Assembly (NCBI RefSeq): GCF_016461785.1
Contig: NZ_JAEMUH010000002.1
Coordinates: 62,001-126,000, forward strand
Direction of reading: 5' to 3'
Source: Marinomonas ostreistagni
GTDB taxonomy: Bacteria; Pseudomonadota; Gammaproteobacteria; Pseudomonadales; Marinomonadaceae
Length of the DNA: 64,000 nucleotides
Every line of letters starts with the position of its first letter. The stretch's first letter is position 1. This document shows, piece by piece, positions 1-8,172 of this stretch. The translations under genes and the position numbers were made by a program. The notes below the pieces were generated by a model. The model was given only the letters and a program-made list of their open reading frames with translations, ran no database searches and was not told where the DNA came from.

Positions 1-341
1 TCAACAGCCCAAGTAACACAGTCATGCCACACCTCTCCTGCTGCGAATTGCACGGTAACAGTGTCTGCTAAGTCATGCAGTATTTCACGGCCAATAATTT
101 TATTAACAATGACCAAGCCATCAATATCTCCCTGAATTAAGAGATTACTGCCTCCGCCTAAAATTGTTACCGAAAGGTCATTGCTATTGGCCCAACAGAT
201 TACCTCGAACAACTCTATTTCAGAGTGTACGATGGCAAAATATTGTGCAGCATAATCAAAAGAAAAAGTGTTAAACGGTTTAAGAGAGGCACCTGTTTTA
301 ACAATGGAAGGAATCGACAACTCGGTCTCGAGCTTATTCAT
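1..341 (-). CDS. murB: UDP-N-acetylenolpyruvoylglucosamine reductase MurB, N-terminal part
   Basis: This is the first 113 residues of MurB, the cytoplasmic FAD enzyme that reduces UDP-GlcNAc-enolpyruvate to UDP-MurNAc in peptidoglycan synthesis. The gene runs off the left edge of the window. The N-terminal NTF motif (residues 24-26), the FAD-binding LGGGSNLL (61-68) and the AGEVWHD stretch (101-107) are all visible and in order. The ATG at 341 overlaps the end of the upstream phosphatase gene in an ATGAATAA arrangement, so the two are probably translationally coupled. The same order (phosphatase then murB) is known from Pseudomonas. Identity is secure; only the 5' part can be judged. Confidence 0.92.
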   Translation of the reverse strand, partial: MNKLETELSIPSIVKTGASLKPFNTFSFDYAAQYFAIVHSEIELFEVICWANSNDLSVTILGGGSNLLIQGDIDGLVIVNKIIGREILHDLADTVTVQFAAGEVWHDCVTWAV

Positions 342-789
342 AATGCTTACCGAAAAAGTCTTCAGCAATTTGAACTAAATGCTCTCTCATAAGAGTAAAA
401 CCCGCTTCTCGCCCATAGTATGGATCAGATACCTCGCCATACTGAGCTGTCCCATCAAATTCACCAAACATTACTACTCTCGCGCTGGCATCAGTTGGCA
501 TAATCTCCATCAAGTTCGATAGATTCTGTCTATCCATTACAAGAATCCAATCAAAATCGTAAAAATCCTGCGTACACACTTTTCTAGCACGTTGCGTACT
601 AATATCGATACCAATTTCCTTTAATGCCTTAATAGACCTTTGATCAGGCTGATTTCCTATGTGATAAGCAGCAGTACCGGCTGAGTCTATCGTTACAGGG
701 ATAGAGCGAACTTCAGCAATATACTCCAAAATACCCTGAGCTGCAGGAGAACGGCAAATGTTACCAAGACAGACTGTAAGAATTTTCAT
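334..789 (-). CDS. Low-molecular-weight protein-tyrosine phosphatase
   Basis: This is a cytoplasmic phosphatase of the LMW-PTP family, 151 residues, a normal length. The P-loop CLGNICRS starts at Cys7, the expected nucleophile, with Arg13 as the phosphate-binding residue. The SDPYYG stretch near residue 121 supplies the general-acid aspartate. Family members dephosphorylate bacterial tyrosine kinases or small aryl phosphates; the substrate here cannot be read from sequence. It lies between the Trm112-like gene (4 bp gap) and murB (8 bp overlap) in a lipid A/cell-wall cluster. No exopolysaccharide kinase is nearby, so a Wzb-type capsule role is not supported by context. Confidence 0.9.
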   Translation of the reverse strand: MKILTVCLGNICRSPAAQGILEYIAEVRSIPVTIDSAGTAAYHIGNQPDQRSIKALKEIGIDISTQRARKVCTQDFYDFDWILVMDRQNLSNLMEIMPTDASARVVMFGEFDGTAQYGEVSDPYYGREAGFTLMREHLVQIAEDFFGKHYE

Positions 790-793
790 CGGT

Positions 794-982
794 TTACTTA
801 TCGTCTAAACGCTCTTCTGCTTTAAGAGTTCGCGCTTCAGTTTCAAGCAAAACCGGAATACCATCACGCACTGGATAAGCCATTCCTCCCACTTTACTGA
901 TTAGCTCTGAACCATCTTCACTTAGCGTCAATGGAGCTTTTGTAACCGGACAAACTAAAATTTCTAATAGTGCTTTATTCAT
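794..982 (-). CDS. Trm112-family small protein (YcaR-like)
   Basis: This 62-residue protein matches the Trm112/YcaR family, small proteins found between lpxK and kdsB in many gammaproteobacteria. The conserved [15 protein letters not shown] core is near-perfect. The family's zinc-type cysteines are reduced: the first pair reads CPVT rather than CPxC, and the later ICK-type cysteine reads ISK, so only one cysteine remains. Eukaryotic Trm112 activates methyltransferases; the bacterial role is not settled. The gene sits 13 bp after lpxK and 4 bp before the phosphatase. The kdsB gene that normally follows is missing. Confidence 0.85.
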   Translation of the reverse strand: MNKALLEILVCPVTKAPLTLSEDGSELISKVGGMAYPVRDGIPVLLETEARTLKAEERLDDK

Positions 983-995
983 AAGTTAAAATCTT

Positions 996-2006
996 CTACT
1001 TGGATAATTGAGACAATCGTCTCGTAATAAACTGCTTAAAATTCTCAGGAAGTAACAATTCAGCCGAGGCATACCACCACTCATCAGAGCTCTTAGCAAA
1101 TGCCTCTACTTTTACTGCATCCTTTTCAGTCATGATAACGCGCTCTGAATCTGGCAAGTCTTCTCTTTTAAACTGATGGTGATCAGAAAAGTAAGTAAAC
1201 TTAGACGCTTTAGATAAGCCAAATTCGAGTAAGGCATCCCAAAAGCGACTAGGATTTCCAATTCCTGCAACAACATGCCAAGCCCCTGAGTGAAGCGAAG
1301 TAAGAGGGCTGAATTTCTGGTGTTCCTTTATGTGCCTTATCTGAGTGAGTTTTATAGGTCCTGAAAACACAGGAGCACTGCAATTGACTAACGGCAACTG
1401 ATTGATTGAAAACACACAATCTACCTCTGACAGACGATGTGCAGGCTCACGAAGTGGACCTACTGGCAAAAGTTGCTTATTACCTAGCCCCCTCTGAGAA
1501 TCAACCATCACAATCTCAATATCTCGATCTATGGCGTAATGCTGTAACCCATCATCACTTATTATAATATCGACGTTATCTAATTCCTCAAGCATCTTAA
1601 TAGCAAGTGCTCTATTACTTGATACTGAAATTGGGCAACCTGTACGACGCGCTAGCATAAGAGGCTCATCCCCTACTTCAAGCGCACTGGAAGCCTCTGA
1701 AACCAACACAGCAGCGTTGGTTTCGCGCTTGTGACCTCTTGTTATTACTCCAGGATTCCACCCCTTTGACTTAAGGAAGGAGCATAAAGCAATCACCATA
1801 GGGGATTTACCTGTCCCGCCTACCGTAATGTTGCCCACTACAATAACGGGATATCTAGAACGATAAGCTTGGGTATTACGATGCTTTAAGAAAGTGCGTC
1901 GTTTTGAAAAGACGATAGGTGCAGTAATAAACAATAGAGGACACAACACCCAAGTCCAACCAAGCCTTCTATACCAAGACTTGGTCAAAGCATTCTCCAA
2001 GCTCAC
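996..2006 (-). CDS. lpxK: Tetraacyldisaccharide 4'-kinase LpxK
   Basis: LpxK phosphorylates the 4' position of the lipid A disaccharide at the inner face of the cytoplasmic membrane. The protein is 336 residues, normal for the family. An N-terminal hydrophobic segment (about 18-33) provides membrane association, and the Walker-A-type GGTGKSP motif ends near residue 69. The ISDDGLQH motif, also typical of LpxK, follows near residue 150. The start is a GTG at 2006 that overlaps the exbD stop (GTGA), with a GAGGA Shine-Dalgarno sequence upstream. It belongs to the exbB-exbD-lpxK-Trm112 transcription unit, an order known from Pseudomonas. Confidence 0.95.
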   Translation of the reverse strand: MSLENALTKSWYRRLGWTWVLCPLLFITAPIVFSKRRTFLKHRNTQAYRSRYPVIVVGNITVGGTGKSPMVIALCSFLKSKGWNPGVITRGHKRETNAAVLVSEASSALEVGDEPLMLARRTGCPISVSSNRALAIKMLEELDNVDIIISDDGLQHYAIDRDIEIVMVDSQRGLGNKQLLPVGPLREPAHRLSEVDCVFSINQLPLVNCSAPVFSGPIKLTQIRHIKEHQKFSPLTSLHSGAWHVVAGIGNPSRFWDALLEFGLSKASKFTYFSDHHQFKREDLPDSERVIMTEKDAVKVEAFAKSSDEWWYASAELLLPENFKQFITRRLSQLSK

Positions 2007-2425
2007 TGAACATCCTCACGTTGAGCGGTATGAGCTAACTTGGTGACGCCTAGCTGCGATGCGGCATCATACACCTTCATCACCATTTCATAAGAAGCAT
2101 TAGCATCAGCCGTGATAATCAGTGGACGATCAAAGTTGTCTGAAAACGTTTCTTTAAGACCCTGAACAAGAGTAGCCACTCTTTCATTAATTAACGTTTG
2201 CCCATTGATCACAAATCGACCATCTTTAGTAATGGTAACCTCGACAGGATCAAGAGTCGTCACAGATGGTGCGCCATTTGCTGCTGTTGGCAAATCAATG
2301 GTTAAGTCCGTGGTTTGTTTGAACGTGGTACTGACCATGAAAAAAATCAATAGTAAAAATACCACATCAATCAAGGGCGTTAGATTGATGTGGACATCTT
2401 CAATCTTCTGTCTACGAAACTTCAA
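2003..2425 (-). CDS. exbD: ExbD/TolR-family biopolymer transport protein
   Basis: This 140-residue protein has the ExbD/TolR plan: a short cytoplasmic N-terminus, one membrane helix (about 18-36) carrying the conserved proton-pathway aspartate in the PLIDVVF motif, and a periplasmic domain. With the upstream ExbB homologue it should form a proton-driven stator. It is distinct from the tolR at 18582. The start appears to be TTG at 2425, preceded by a GGGGGA Shine-Dalgarno sequence. No tonB is adjacent, so its energised partner is unknown. In several gammaproteobacteria this pair sits beside lpxK; a lipid or LPS-related role is only inferred from that position. Confidence 0.9.
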   Translation of the reverse strand: MKFRRQKIEDVHINLTPLIDVVFLLLIFFMVSTTFKQTTDLTIDLPTAANGAPSVTTLDPVEVTITKDGRFVINGQTLINERVATLVQGLKETFSDNFDRPLIITADANASYEMVMKVYDAASQLGVTKLAHTAQREDVQ

Positions 2426-2437
2426 TCTATCCCCCTG

Positions 2438-3049
2438 TTATTCTTTGCCATCCGCATTCAAAACGTCGATTAACTTGGTTGACTGTTGTTCCATATTGAC
2501 AACCAACTCATCAATTCGTCTGGCGAAATAACGATGGAAAGCCAAGGCAGGAATTGCAACTAGTAGCCCCGCAGCAGTGGTTAATAAAGCCTCAGAAATA
2601 CCGCCTGCCAGCAATTGAGTATTGCCTGCACCCTGCTCCATTAGAACATTAAACACTTTAATCATACCGACAACCGTGCCAAGTAGACCAACTAGAGGAG
2701 CAATCGCAGCAATCGTTCCTAACGTACTCATAAAACGCTCTAACTCATGAATTACATGGTTCGCAGCCTCTTGAATACTTTCCTTCATTGCTCTTCTTCC
2801 GTGCTTGGAGCTTAATAACCCAGCTGCAAGAATCGAGCTTAGCCCAGATTGAGCCTGCATAGATCTTATGTACTCTAATGTCATACGATCTTCACGTAAA
2901 CGAGCCATCACATCGGCCAATAAGGCCCTCGGTGCAACACGATTACCACGCAATGTCCAAAACCGCTCAAGAATGATCGCAAGCGTAAGAATCGAACACA
3001 ACAATAATGGCCACATGAACGGACCACCTGATTTAAAAAGCTCTAACAC
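2438..3049 (-). CDS. exbB: MotA/TolQ/ExbB proton-channel family protein
   Basis: This is a 203-residue inner-membrane protein of the MotA/TolQ/ExbB family. It has an N-terminal helix (about 8-28) and two further helices around residues 107-130 and 152-172, separated by a cytoplasmic region. The LLGTVVGMIKVF and GISEALLTTAAGL stretches are family hallmarks. The start is GTG at 3049 with a near-perfect AGGAGGT Shine-Dalgarno sequence, and it overlaps the end of comEC by 17 bp. It pairs with the following ExbD gene 12 bp downstream. The cluster has no TonB gene. Confidence 0.9.
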   Translation of the reverse strand: MLELFKSGGPFMWPLLLCSILTLAIILERFWTLRGNRVAPRALLADVMARLREDRMTLEYIRSMQAQSGLSSILAAGLLSSKHGRRAMKESIQEAANHVIHELERFMSTLGTIAAIAPLVGLLGTVVGMIKVFNVLMEQGAGNTQLLAGGISEALLTTAAGLLVAIPALAFHRYFARRIDELVVNMEQQSTKLIDVLNADGKE

Positions 3050-4838
3050 CGAGACCTCCTGTTTCCAATGCAGAGTAATTTAACACACTCTCTAGTAATT
3101 CTGCATTCTCGCAAGCAACTGTTTTCCAAACATTTAATAAATGATAACAATCTGATGAGTGCACCTTCCATAGACCATTAGAGAACCGGAAGTACACTCG
3201 TTCCCCTTCCCGAATTGTTAAAACTTTAACTCCCATTGAGCGAAGCAATTCTTGTTCATCTATACGAGAGTTAAGTAGCACCACATATTGCCAATTCTCT
3301 CTTATCGCAGCTTGAGCTAAATGCGTGTCTGATGGGTTAAGAACAAATACCATTTGATCAATTCTACTTACCCTAGACGAATGAAAGTAGTAACTGCGGC
3401 CATCTTCCACCCACTCGTTAAAAGTAAGGTTTGCATCAATGTTCCAGACACGCTTGAACTGACTTTCTTGTGTAAATACTAATGGCACAAAAAAAACGAC
3501 TAACAGACCTACCCACCCTCTTTTAGATGGCAGCCATAAAACAAAATAGTAAGCCAGCACCAACAATAACAACTTCAACCAGGTGGAAGGGTTTTGCTGC
3601 AGCAAAAGCGATGGACCTCTAAAAATGAAAGGCTCAAGCCATGAGTAGCTAAGAACCATTAGCCAGTCAAACACCTCATAAAGCTTAGTACTTTGAAAAA
3701 ACGAATATTCCAGTAAGGCCAGCCAAGTAATTGGAAACCATACAAATGCGACAAATGGCACCATTACTAAATTGATGAGGATAGTCAAAACACTTAATTC
3801 ATCTTGCCAACCGAACAATAGCAACATTGCAAATGCCGACAATAGAAACTGCATCTTCAAAAATTTTAATTTAAATTGATTCTCTGCGATTCGGTTTACA
3901 AGCAAGCAAATCAACGCCACAAATGAAAACGACAACCAAAAAGATGGATCAAGAATTTTCCCAGGCCAATACAGCAGCATCCCCCAACCGCAACATTGCA
4001 AAACCTTAAAAACACTAGTCTGAAGACCACACCCCCTGACACTTAAAACAACTAGCACCATAAATGCTGCCCGTATCACGGGCTCCCCTGCACCACTCCA
4101 AATGGCATAGCCAAAAACCATAGGGGACGCTATTAAGATATCTAGATGAGCACGCCTAAAGCTTAAAAGGAGACTATAGTTCGTTAATACCTTCCAAATA
4201 CACTGACTTAAAGAAAGGGCTAAGATGCACACAAATCCTATATGCAAGCCCGACACAACAAACAGATGCGTTATACCAAAATAATTAATCAACCACCGGT
4301 CTCGTTGACTCCATGTTGAACGATCTCCCTTTACAATCGAGTAAGCAAAACGCCAACTTGGAAGCTTTGTTAACGCTTCCATGTCAGCTTTTTTCTCAAA
4401 AGAATTTCCATACAGAATAACCAGCGCATCGACATGCTTCGCGAAAGCAAGACGCTGCCGATAGTCTCCAAAGGGATCTGCGAAGTTTGGTTTTACTTTG
4501 ATGCTAGATTCACGCTCACCTCCTTCCTGGCACAAAGCGTACTTATGGCTGGCATAAGCAGTTTTAACCAATATATTGAGCGACTCAGTCACCGTTGGTG
4601 AAAACCAGCATTGCTCTGAAACAGAAATATAAAATAGGTTTGTCGTTGTTAATTTCTCTTGCCAAATATTGTTGATTATCAGAGAAACTAAGGAAATTGA
4701 AATCAAGATTAGTCCACGCCAATCTTTACGAAAGATTTGATAGAGACATAACAAGATCAAATGCGTAGAATACAGCCACCGTAGAGAGGGTGGTGTTAAA
4801 ACAGCTGCCACAAGCAAGCAAATATTCAAAAGCAACAT
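3033..4838 (-). CDS. comEC: ComEC/Rec2-family DNA internalisation membrane protein
   Basis: This 601-residue polytopic protein belongs to the ComEC/Rec2 family, which forms the inner-membrane channel for single-stranded DNA in natural transformation. The VSGLHIGFV motif near residue 195 is diagnostic of the competence domain. It is followed by many hydrophobic helices (about 220-480). The C-terminal beta-lactamase-like domain of full-length ComEC (usually 700-800 residues) appears shortened or degenerate, since no HxHxDH motif is visible. The ATG at 4838 has a GGGAGGT Shine-Dalgarno sequence. It leads the comEC-exbB-exbD-lpxK run and is divergent from the DUF2062 gene only 38 bp away. Confidence 0.88.
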   Translation of the reverse strand: MLLLNICLLVAAVLTPPSLRWLYSTHLILLCLYQIFRKDWRGLILISISLVSLIINNIWQEKLTTTNLFYISVSEQCWFSPTVTESLNILVKTAYASHKYALCQEGGERESSIKVKPNFADPFGDYRQRLAFAKHVDALVILYGNSFEKKADMEALTKLPSWRFAYSIVKGDRSTWSQRDRWLINYFGITHLFVVSGLHIGFVCILALSLSQCIWKVLTNYSLLLSFRRAHLDILIASPMVFGYAIWSGAGEPVIRAAFMVLVVLSVRGCGLQTSVFKVLQCCGWGMLLYWPGKILDPSFWLSFSFVALICLLVNRIAENQFKLKFLKMQFLLSAFAMLLLFGWQDELSVLTILINLVMVPFVAFVWFPITWLALLEYSFFQSTKLYEVFDWLMVLSYSWLEPFIFRGPSLLLQQNPSTWLKLLLLVLAYYFVLWLPSKRGWVGLLVVFFVPLVFTQESQFKRVWNIDANLTFNEWVEDGRSYYFHSSRVSRIDQMVFVLNPSDTHLAQAAIRENWQYVVLLNSRIDEQELLRSMGVKVLTIREGERVYFRFSNGLWKVHSSDCYHLLNVWKTVACENAELLESVLNYSALETGGLGVRAF

Positions 4839-4876
4839 TGGACCTCCCTGTCCATTTGTAGCCTTAAGTAGTTATT

Positions 4877-5398
4877 ATGCCAAAGCGTTATCTGAAGAAG
4901 TTTGTTCCACATCCAGAGAAACTAAAACAGAGCAAAGCTCTTAAGTTACTCGGTTCACAAATATACGAAGCTGATCTTTGGCACTTGTCAAGACGCTCTG
5001 TTGCCAAAGCGTTTTGGAATGGTTTGTTTTGGGCTGCAATTCCAATGCCATTCCAAATGGTTGTGTCTGCACTGTTTGCCATTCCACTGCGCGCTAACAT
5101 CCCACTATCAATCGCACTGGTTTGGATCACCAACCCGCTTACAATGCCTGTCGTATTTTATGTCAACTACTTGATAGGCACTTGGATAGTAGGCAAAGGA
5201 ATTGACTCAGAGTTCCATATGTCTGTTGAGTGGATTTGGAAGCAAATTGAGCATATATGGTTACCACTTTACGTTGGCTCTGCCGTGGCAGGGTTTGTTG
5301 TAGGGGGCATTGGTTATGCATCGATTCTATTACTATGGCGATTACACGTCATCAAGCGCTGGAAAAACCGCAAAAAAAGAAACCACTCAACTCTTTAG
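4877..5398 (+). CDS. DUF2062 membrane protein
   Basis: This 173-residue protein matches the DUF2062 family. It has a basic N-terminus, a hydrophobic hairpin (about 55-110, including the FWAAIPMPFQM and WITNPLTMP motifs typical of the family) and a third helix near 138-160, ending in a very basic lysine/arginine tail. Related proteins are found next to comEC in Pseudomonas and relatives. Function is not established. It is divergent from comEC, and the two share a 38 bp intergenic space that must hold both promoters if both are present. Confidence 0.85.
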   Translation: MPKRYLKKFVPHPEKLKQSKALKLLGSQIYEADLWHLSRRSVAKAFWNGLFWAAIPMPFQMVVSALFAIPLRANIPLSIALVWITNPLTMPVVFYVNYLIGTWIVGKGIDSEFHMSVEWIWKQIEHIWLPLYVGSAVAGFVVGGIGYASILLLWRLHVIKRWKNRKKRNHSTL

Positions 5399-5399
5399 A

Positions 5400-5434
5400 A
5401 AGCTAAGCTGCATGACCAATATGCGGCCTAGCTC
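5400..5434. terminator. Inverted repeat between convergent genes
   Basis: A 13-base arm pairs with its partner across a 7-base loop with one mismatch and one G-T pair. It sits between the convergent DUF2062 and lolD stops. There is no proper T-run on either strand, so it is at best a weak terminator. Confidence 0.35.
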
Positions 5435-5444
5435 TCATTAAAAA

Positions 5445-6128
5445 TCACTCGATCTTTTCAAGTGTTCTATTGCTTAATCGATAAGCACGATCCATCCAAC
5501 TTAACATTTTCTCATCATGGGTAACGACTAAGAAAGCCATATTTTTTTCGCGCTTCAAGCGTAAAATTAAATCCTGTATCTCTAGAGAAGTTGTTTCATC
5601 TAGATTGCCTGTGGGTTCATCCATTAACACGCATGCTGGATTTTGCGCTAGCGCTCTTGCAATGGCAACACGTTGACGCTCTCCCCCAGACAACTGGGAT
5701 GGTCTGTGTGTTAAACGTGAAGATAATCCCACTTCAGTTAACAGTTGCGTTGCTATACCTTTCGCTTTAGCCGTGTTATCACCTGCAATTAGCAGGGGCA
5801 TCATGACATTTTCTAAAGCACTAAACTCAGGCAAAAGGTGATGAAATTGATACACAAAGCCAAGCTTTTCATTTCTCAGTTTCGAGCGTTTAGAGTCACT
5901 TAAAGAATGCCAAGCAATCCCATCTATTTCAACACTACCTTGAGATGCTTTATCCAATCCAGCTAATAAGTTGAGCAAAGTTGTTTTCCCCGACCCAGAG
6001 CTACCAACAATAGCAACAGCCTCTCCTTGACGTAGTTCAAAATCGATTTTCTCAAACACTTGAACGTCACGCTTACCATCGCGATACTGCTTACTTAGGT
6101 CGTGACTTGATAAAACTATACTATTCAT
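5445..6128 (-). CDS. lolD: Lipoprotein-releasing ABC transporter ATPase LolD
   Basis: LolD is the ATPase of the LolCDE complex, which extracts outer-membrane lipoproteins from the inner membrane and passes them to LolA. The 227-residue protein shows Walker A GSSGSGKTT, the ABC signature LSGGERQRVAIARAL and Walker B VLMDEPTGNLD in order. The EFSALENVMMPLLIAG stretch is typical of LolD/MacB-type ATPases. I chose the ATG at 6128, which overlaps the preceding lolC/E stop by 8 bp (ATGAATAG). The frame extends upstream to 6164, but that would overlap the permease gene by 44 bp. Confidence 0.93.
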   Translation of the reverse strand: MNSIVLSSHDLSKQYRDGKRDVQVFEKIDFELRQGEAVAIVGSSGSGKTTLLNLLAGLDKASQGSVEIDGIAWHSLSDSKRSKLRNEKLGFVYQFHHLLPEFSALENVMMPLLIAGDNTAKAKGIATQLLTEVGLSSRLTHRPSQLSGGERQRVAIARALAQNPACVLMDEPTGNLDETTSLEIQDLILRLKREKNMAFLVVTHDEKMLSWMDRAYRLSNRTLEKIE

Positions 6129-7362
6129 AACGTAACGCCTCAGCTGGATCAACTTTGGAGGCACGCCAAGCAGGGTATAACGTTGCCAACACTGTCATAA
6201 AAAACGCAGCGGTAACAATAACCCTTACATCTTGCCACTCGAGTTGAGACGGTAAATAGTTAATGAAATACACATCTCCACTTAAAAACTGTATACCCAG
6301 AACACCCTCAAGCCACGCAATAGCATCGCTTACATTAAGTGCCGCTGTTACTCCTAATGCCAGCCCAATCAGAGTACCTAGCAACCCAATAAAAATACCC
6401 TGCACCACAAACACCCACATTACTTGAGCTGAGGTTAGCCCCATCGTTCTTAGTATGGCAATGTCTGTTCTTTTATCGGTAACAACCATCACCAAAGTAG
6501 AGACTATATTAAAAGCAGCCACCGCAACGATTAACAAAAGAAGCAAACCTATCATGGTTTTTTCCATTTTAATCGCCTGAAATAAATTGCCGTGGGTTCG
6601 AGTCCAATCGCTCACTTTATTTTGGCCTGGAATAGCACGCGCAATGTCCCAGATTAATGTTGGCGCATCAAATAAGTTATCAAATGCTATACGTAAAGCC
6701 TCAACATCATCCGCCTCATATCGCTTCAATCTAGCGGCATCTTTTATATTGATATAAGCCAAACTTGAGTCTAATTCGGCCCCCACTTTGAAAGTACCAA
6801 CAAGAGTGAATCGCTTAAGTGTGGGCGTAATGCCAGCAATAGAAACATTAGCTTTTGGCATTAGAGCCGTGACTTTATCACCTATACGAACACCAAGAAT
6901 ACGTGCCAGCTGTTCGCCTAAGACAATACCAAAGTCACCCGCCTTTAGATCTTCTAAATTTCCTGAGGACATATGTTCAGGCAAAATAGACACCTTCGCC
7001 TCCAATTGCGGATTAATTCCATTTAGAAGTGCCCCATGAACACCACGGGCAGATTGAAACATAACTTGTGCTTGAATATGAGGTGCGACGGCTTTTACAC
7101 CAGGCATTTTAGCCACTTGCTCTGCGGTCTCATGCCAAGATACTAATGTTGGTGCCCCCCACACTGTTGCGTGAGGCACCATTCCGAGAATTCGTTGACG
7201 CAGCTCTCGATCGAAACCATTCATCACAGATAACACTGTAATCAGAACAGCCACGCCTAATGCAATACCCGCAATAGATGAGAAACTTATAAAAGAAATA
7301 AAGTGATTGGCACGTTTAGCACGTGCATAACGCAAACCAATTTTGACAGGCAATAAATTCAT
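6121..7362 (-). CDS. lolC: Lipoprotein-releasing ABC transporter permease LolC/LolE
   Basis: This is the membrane subunit of the lipoprotein exporter. It has an N-terminal helix (about 20-45, after the RYARAKRANHFISFIS motif region), a large periplasmic domain, and three C-terminal helices in the FtsX-like permease fold (about 265-395). Only one permease gene precedes lolD, whereas E. coli has lolC and lolE flanking it. This may therefore be a single LolF-type permease, or the second copy is elsewhere. The chosen ATG at 7362 gives the canonical MNLLPVKIGLRYAR start; an ATG at 7377 is possible. It lies just after the purC terminator. Confidence 0.9.
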   Translation of the reverse strand: MNLLPVKIGLRYARAKRANHFISFISFSSIAGIALGVAVLITVLSVMNGFDRELRQRILGMVPHATVWGAPTLVSWHETAEQVAKMPGVKAVAPHIQAQVMFQSARGVHGALLNGINPQLEAKVSILPEHMSSGNLEDLKAGDFGIVLGEQLARILGVRIGDKVTALMPKANVSIAGITPTLKRFTLVGTFKVGAELDSSLAYINIKDAARLKRYEADDVEALRIAFDNLFDAPTLIWDIARAIPGQNKVSDWTRTHGNLFQAIKMEKTMIGLLLLLIVAVAAFNIVSTLVMVVTDKRTDIAILRTMGLTSAQVMWVFVVQGIFIGLLGTLIGLALGVTAALNVSDAIAWLEGVLGIQFLSGDVYFINYLPSQLEWQDVRVIVTAAFFMTVLATLYPAWRASKVDPAEALRYE

Positions 7363-7381
7363 ACAACATGCGTCCATAACA

Positions 7382-7406
7382 AAGAAGGGGCATAAAGCCC
7401 CTTCTT
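7382..7406 (-). terminator. Terminator after purC
   Basis: A perfect 10-bp stem (AAGAAGGGGC) closes a 5-base loop. On the minus strand it is followed by a T-rich tract. It lies 15 bp after the purC stop and just before the lolC start. Confidence 0.75.
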
Positions 7407-7420
7407 GTGATCAGCGTATA

Positions 7421-8137
7421 TTAAGCATCAAAATCGATGCCAATACGACGACCTACATCTTCATAGGCTTCAATCACACCACCAAGGCCTTGGCGGAAGC
7501 GATCTTTGTCTAGTTTTTCTTTGGTCTTCGCATCCCACAAACGGCAACCGTCTGGAGAAAACTCATCACCTAGCACCACTTCACCTTTGAATAGACCAAA
7601 CTCAAGTTTGTAATCCACTAGGATCATACCACCTTCAGCAAACAATGCTTTCAGTACATCGTTTACTTTGTAGGTTAGCTCTTTTGCTTTCGCTAAATGC
7701 TCCGCTTTCGCCCAACCAAATGACTCAACGTGTGATTCATTGATCATTGGGTCGCCTAGTGCATCATTCTTAAGGAACAATTCAAAAGTAGGAGGAGTAA
7801 GCTCTTGGCCCTCTTCAACACCTAAGCGACGACATAAACTACCAGCCGCTACGTTACGAACCACACACTCTACTGGCATCATATCCAAGCATTTAACCAA
7901 AGACTCAGTATCGCTCAGCAGCGCTTCAAAGTGAGTAGGAATGCCAGCCTCTTCTAGTTTACTCATAATAAAGGCATTAAATTTATTATTTACCATGCCT
8001 TTACGATCTAGCTGTTCAACTTTTTTACCGTCGAAAGCAGAAGTGTCGTTACGGAATACCAGAACCATTTTATCAGGATCATCGGTACGAAATACCGATT
8101 TTGCCTTGCCTGCATATAGCTCTTGTCGTTTTTCCAT
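7421..8137 (-). CDS. purC: Phosphoribosylaminoimidazole-succinocarboxamide synthase PurC
   Basis: SAICAR synthase joins aspartate to CAIR in purine biosynthesis. The 238-residue protein matches the bacterial family along its whole length: [14 protein letters not shown] at the N-terminus, [11 protein letters not shown], the [16 protein letters not shown] region near residue 130, and DYKLEFG and [13 protein letters not shown] in the C-terminal half. I chose the ATG at 8137, which has a GGAGA Shine-Dalgarno sequence. A TTG at 8152 in frame lies within that ribosome-binding site. It follows dapA and bamC on the same strand, the order seen in many gammaproteobacteria. Confidence 0.96.
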   Translation of the reverse strand: MEKRQELYAGKAKSVFRTDDPDKMVLVFRNDTSAFDGKKVEQLDRKGMVNNKFNAFIMSKLEEAGIPTHFEALLSDTESLVKCLDMMPVECVVRNVAAGSLCRRLGVEEGQELTPPTFELFLKNDALGDPMINESHVESFGWAKAEHLAKAKELTYKVNDVLKALFAEGGMILVDYKLEFGLFKGEVVLGDEFSPDGCRLWDAKTKEKLDKDRFRQGLGGVIEAYEDVGRRIGIDFDA

Positions 8138-8172
8138 GTGGAGAATCTCCAATTAATACTGTGAGGGGATAG

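Noticed and set aside
2205..2531. Plus-strand frame across exbD and exbB
   Set aside because: It is the reverse of two conserved genes and its translation matches nothing.
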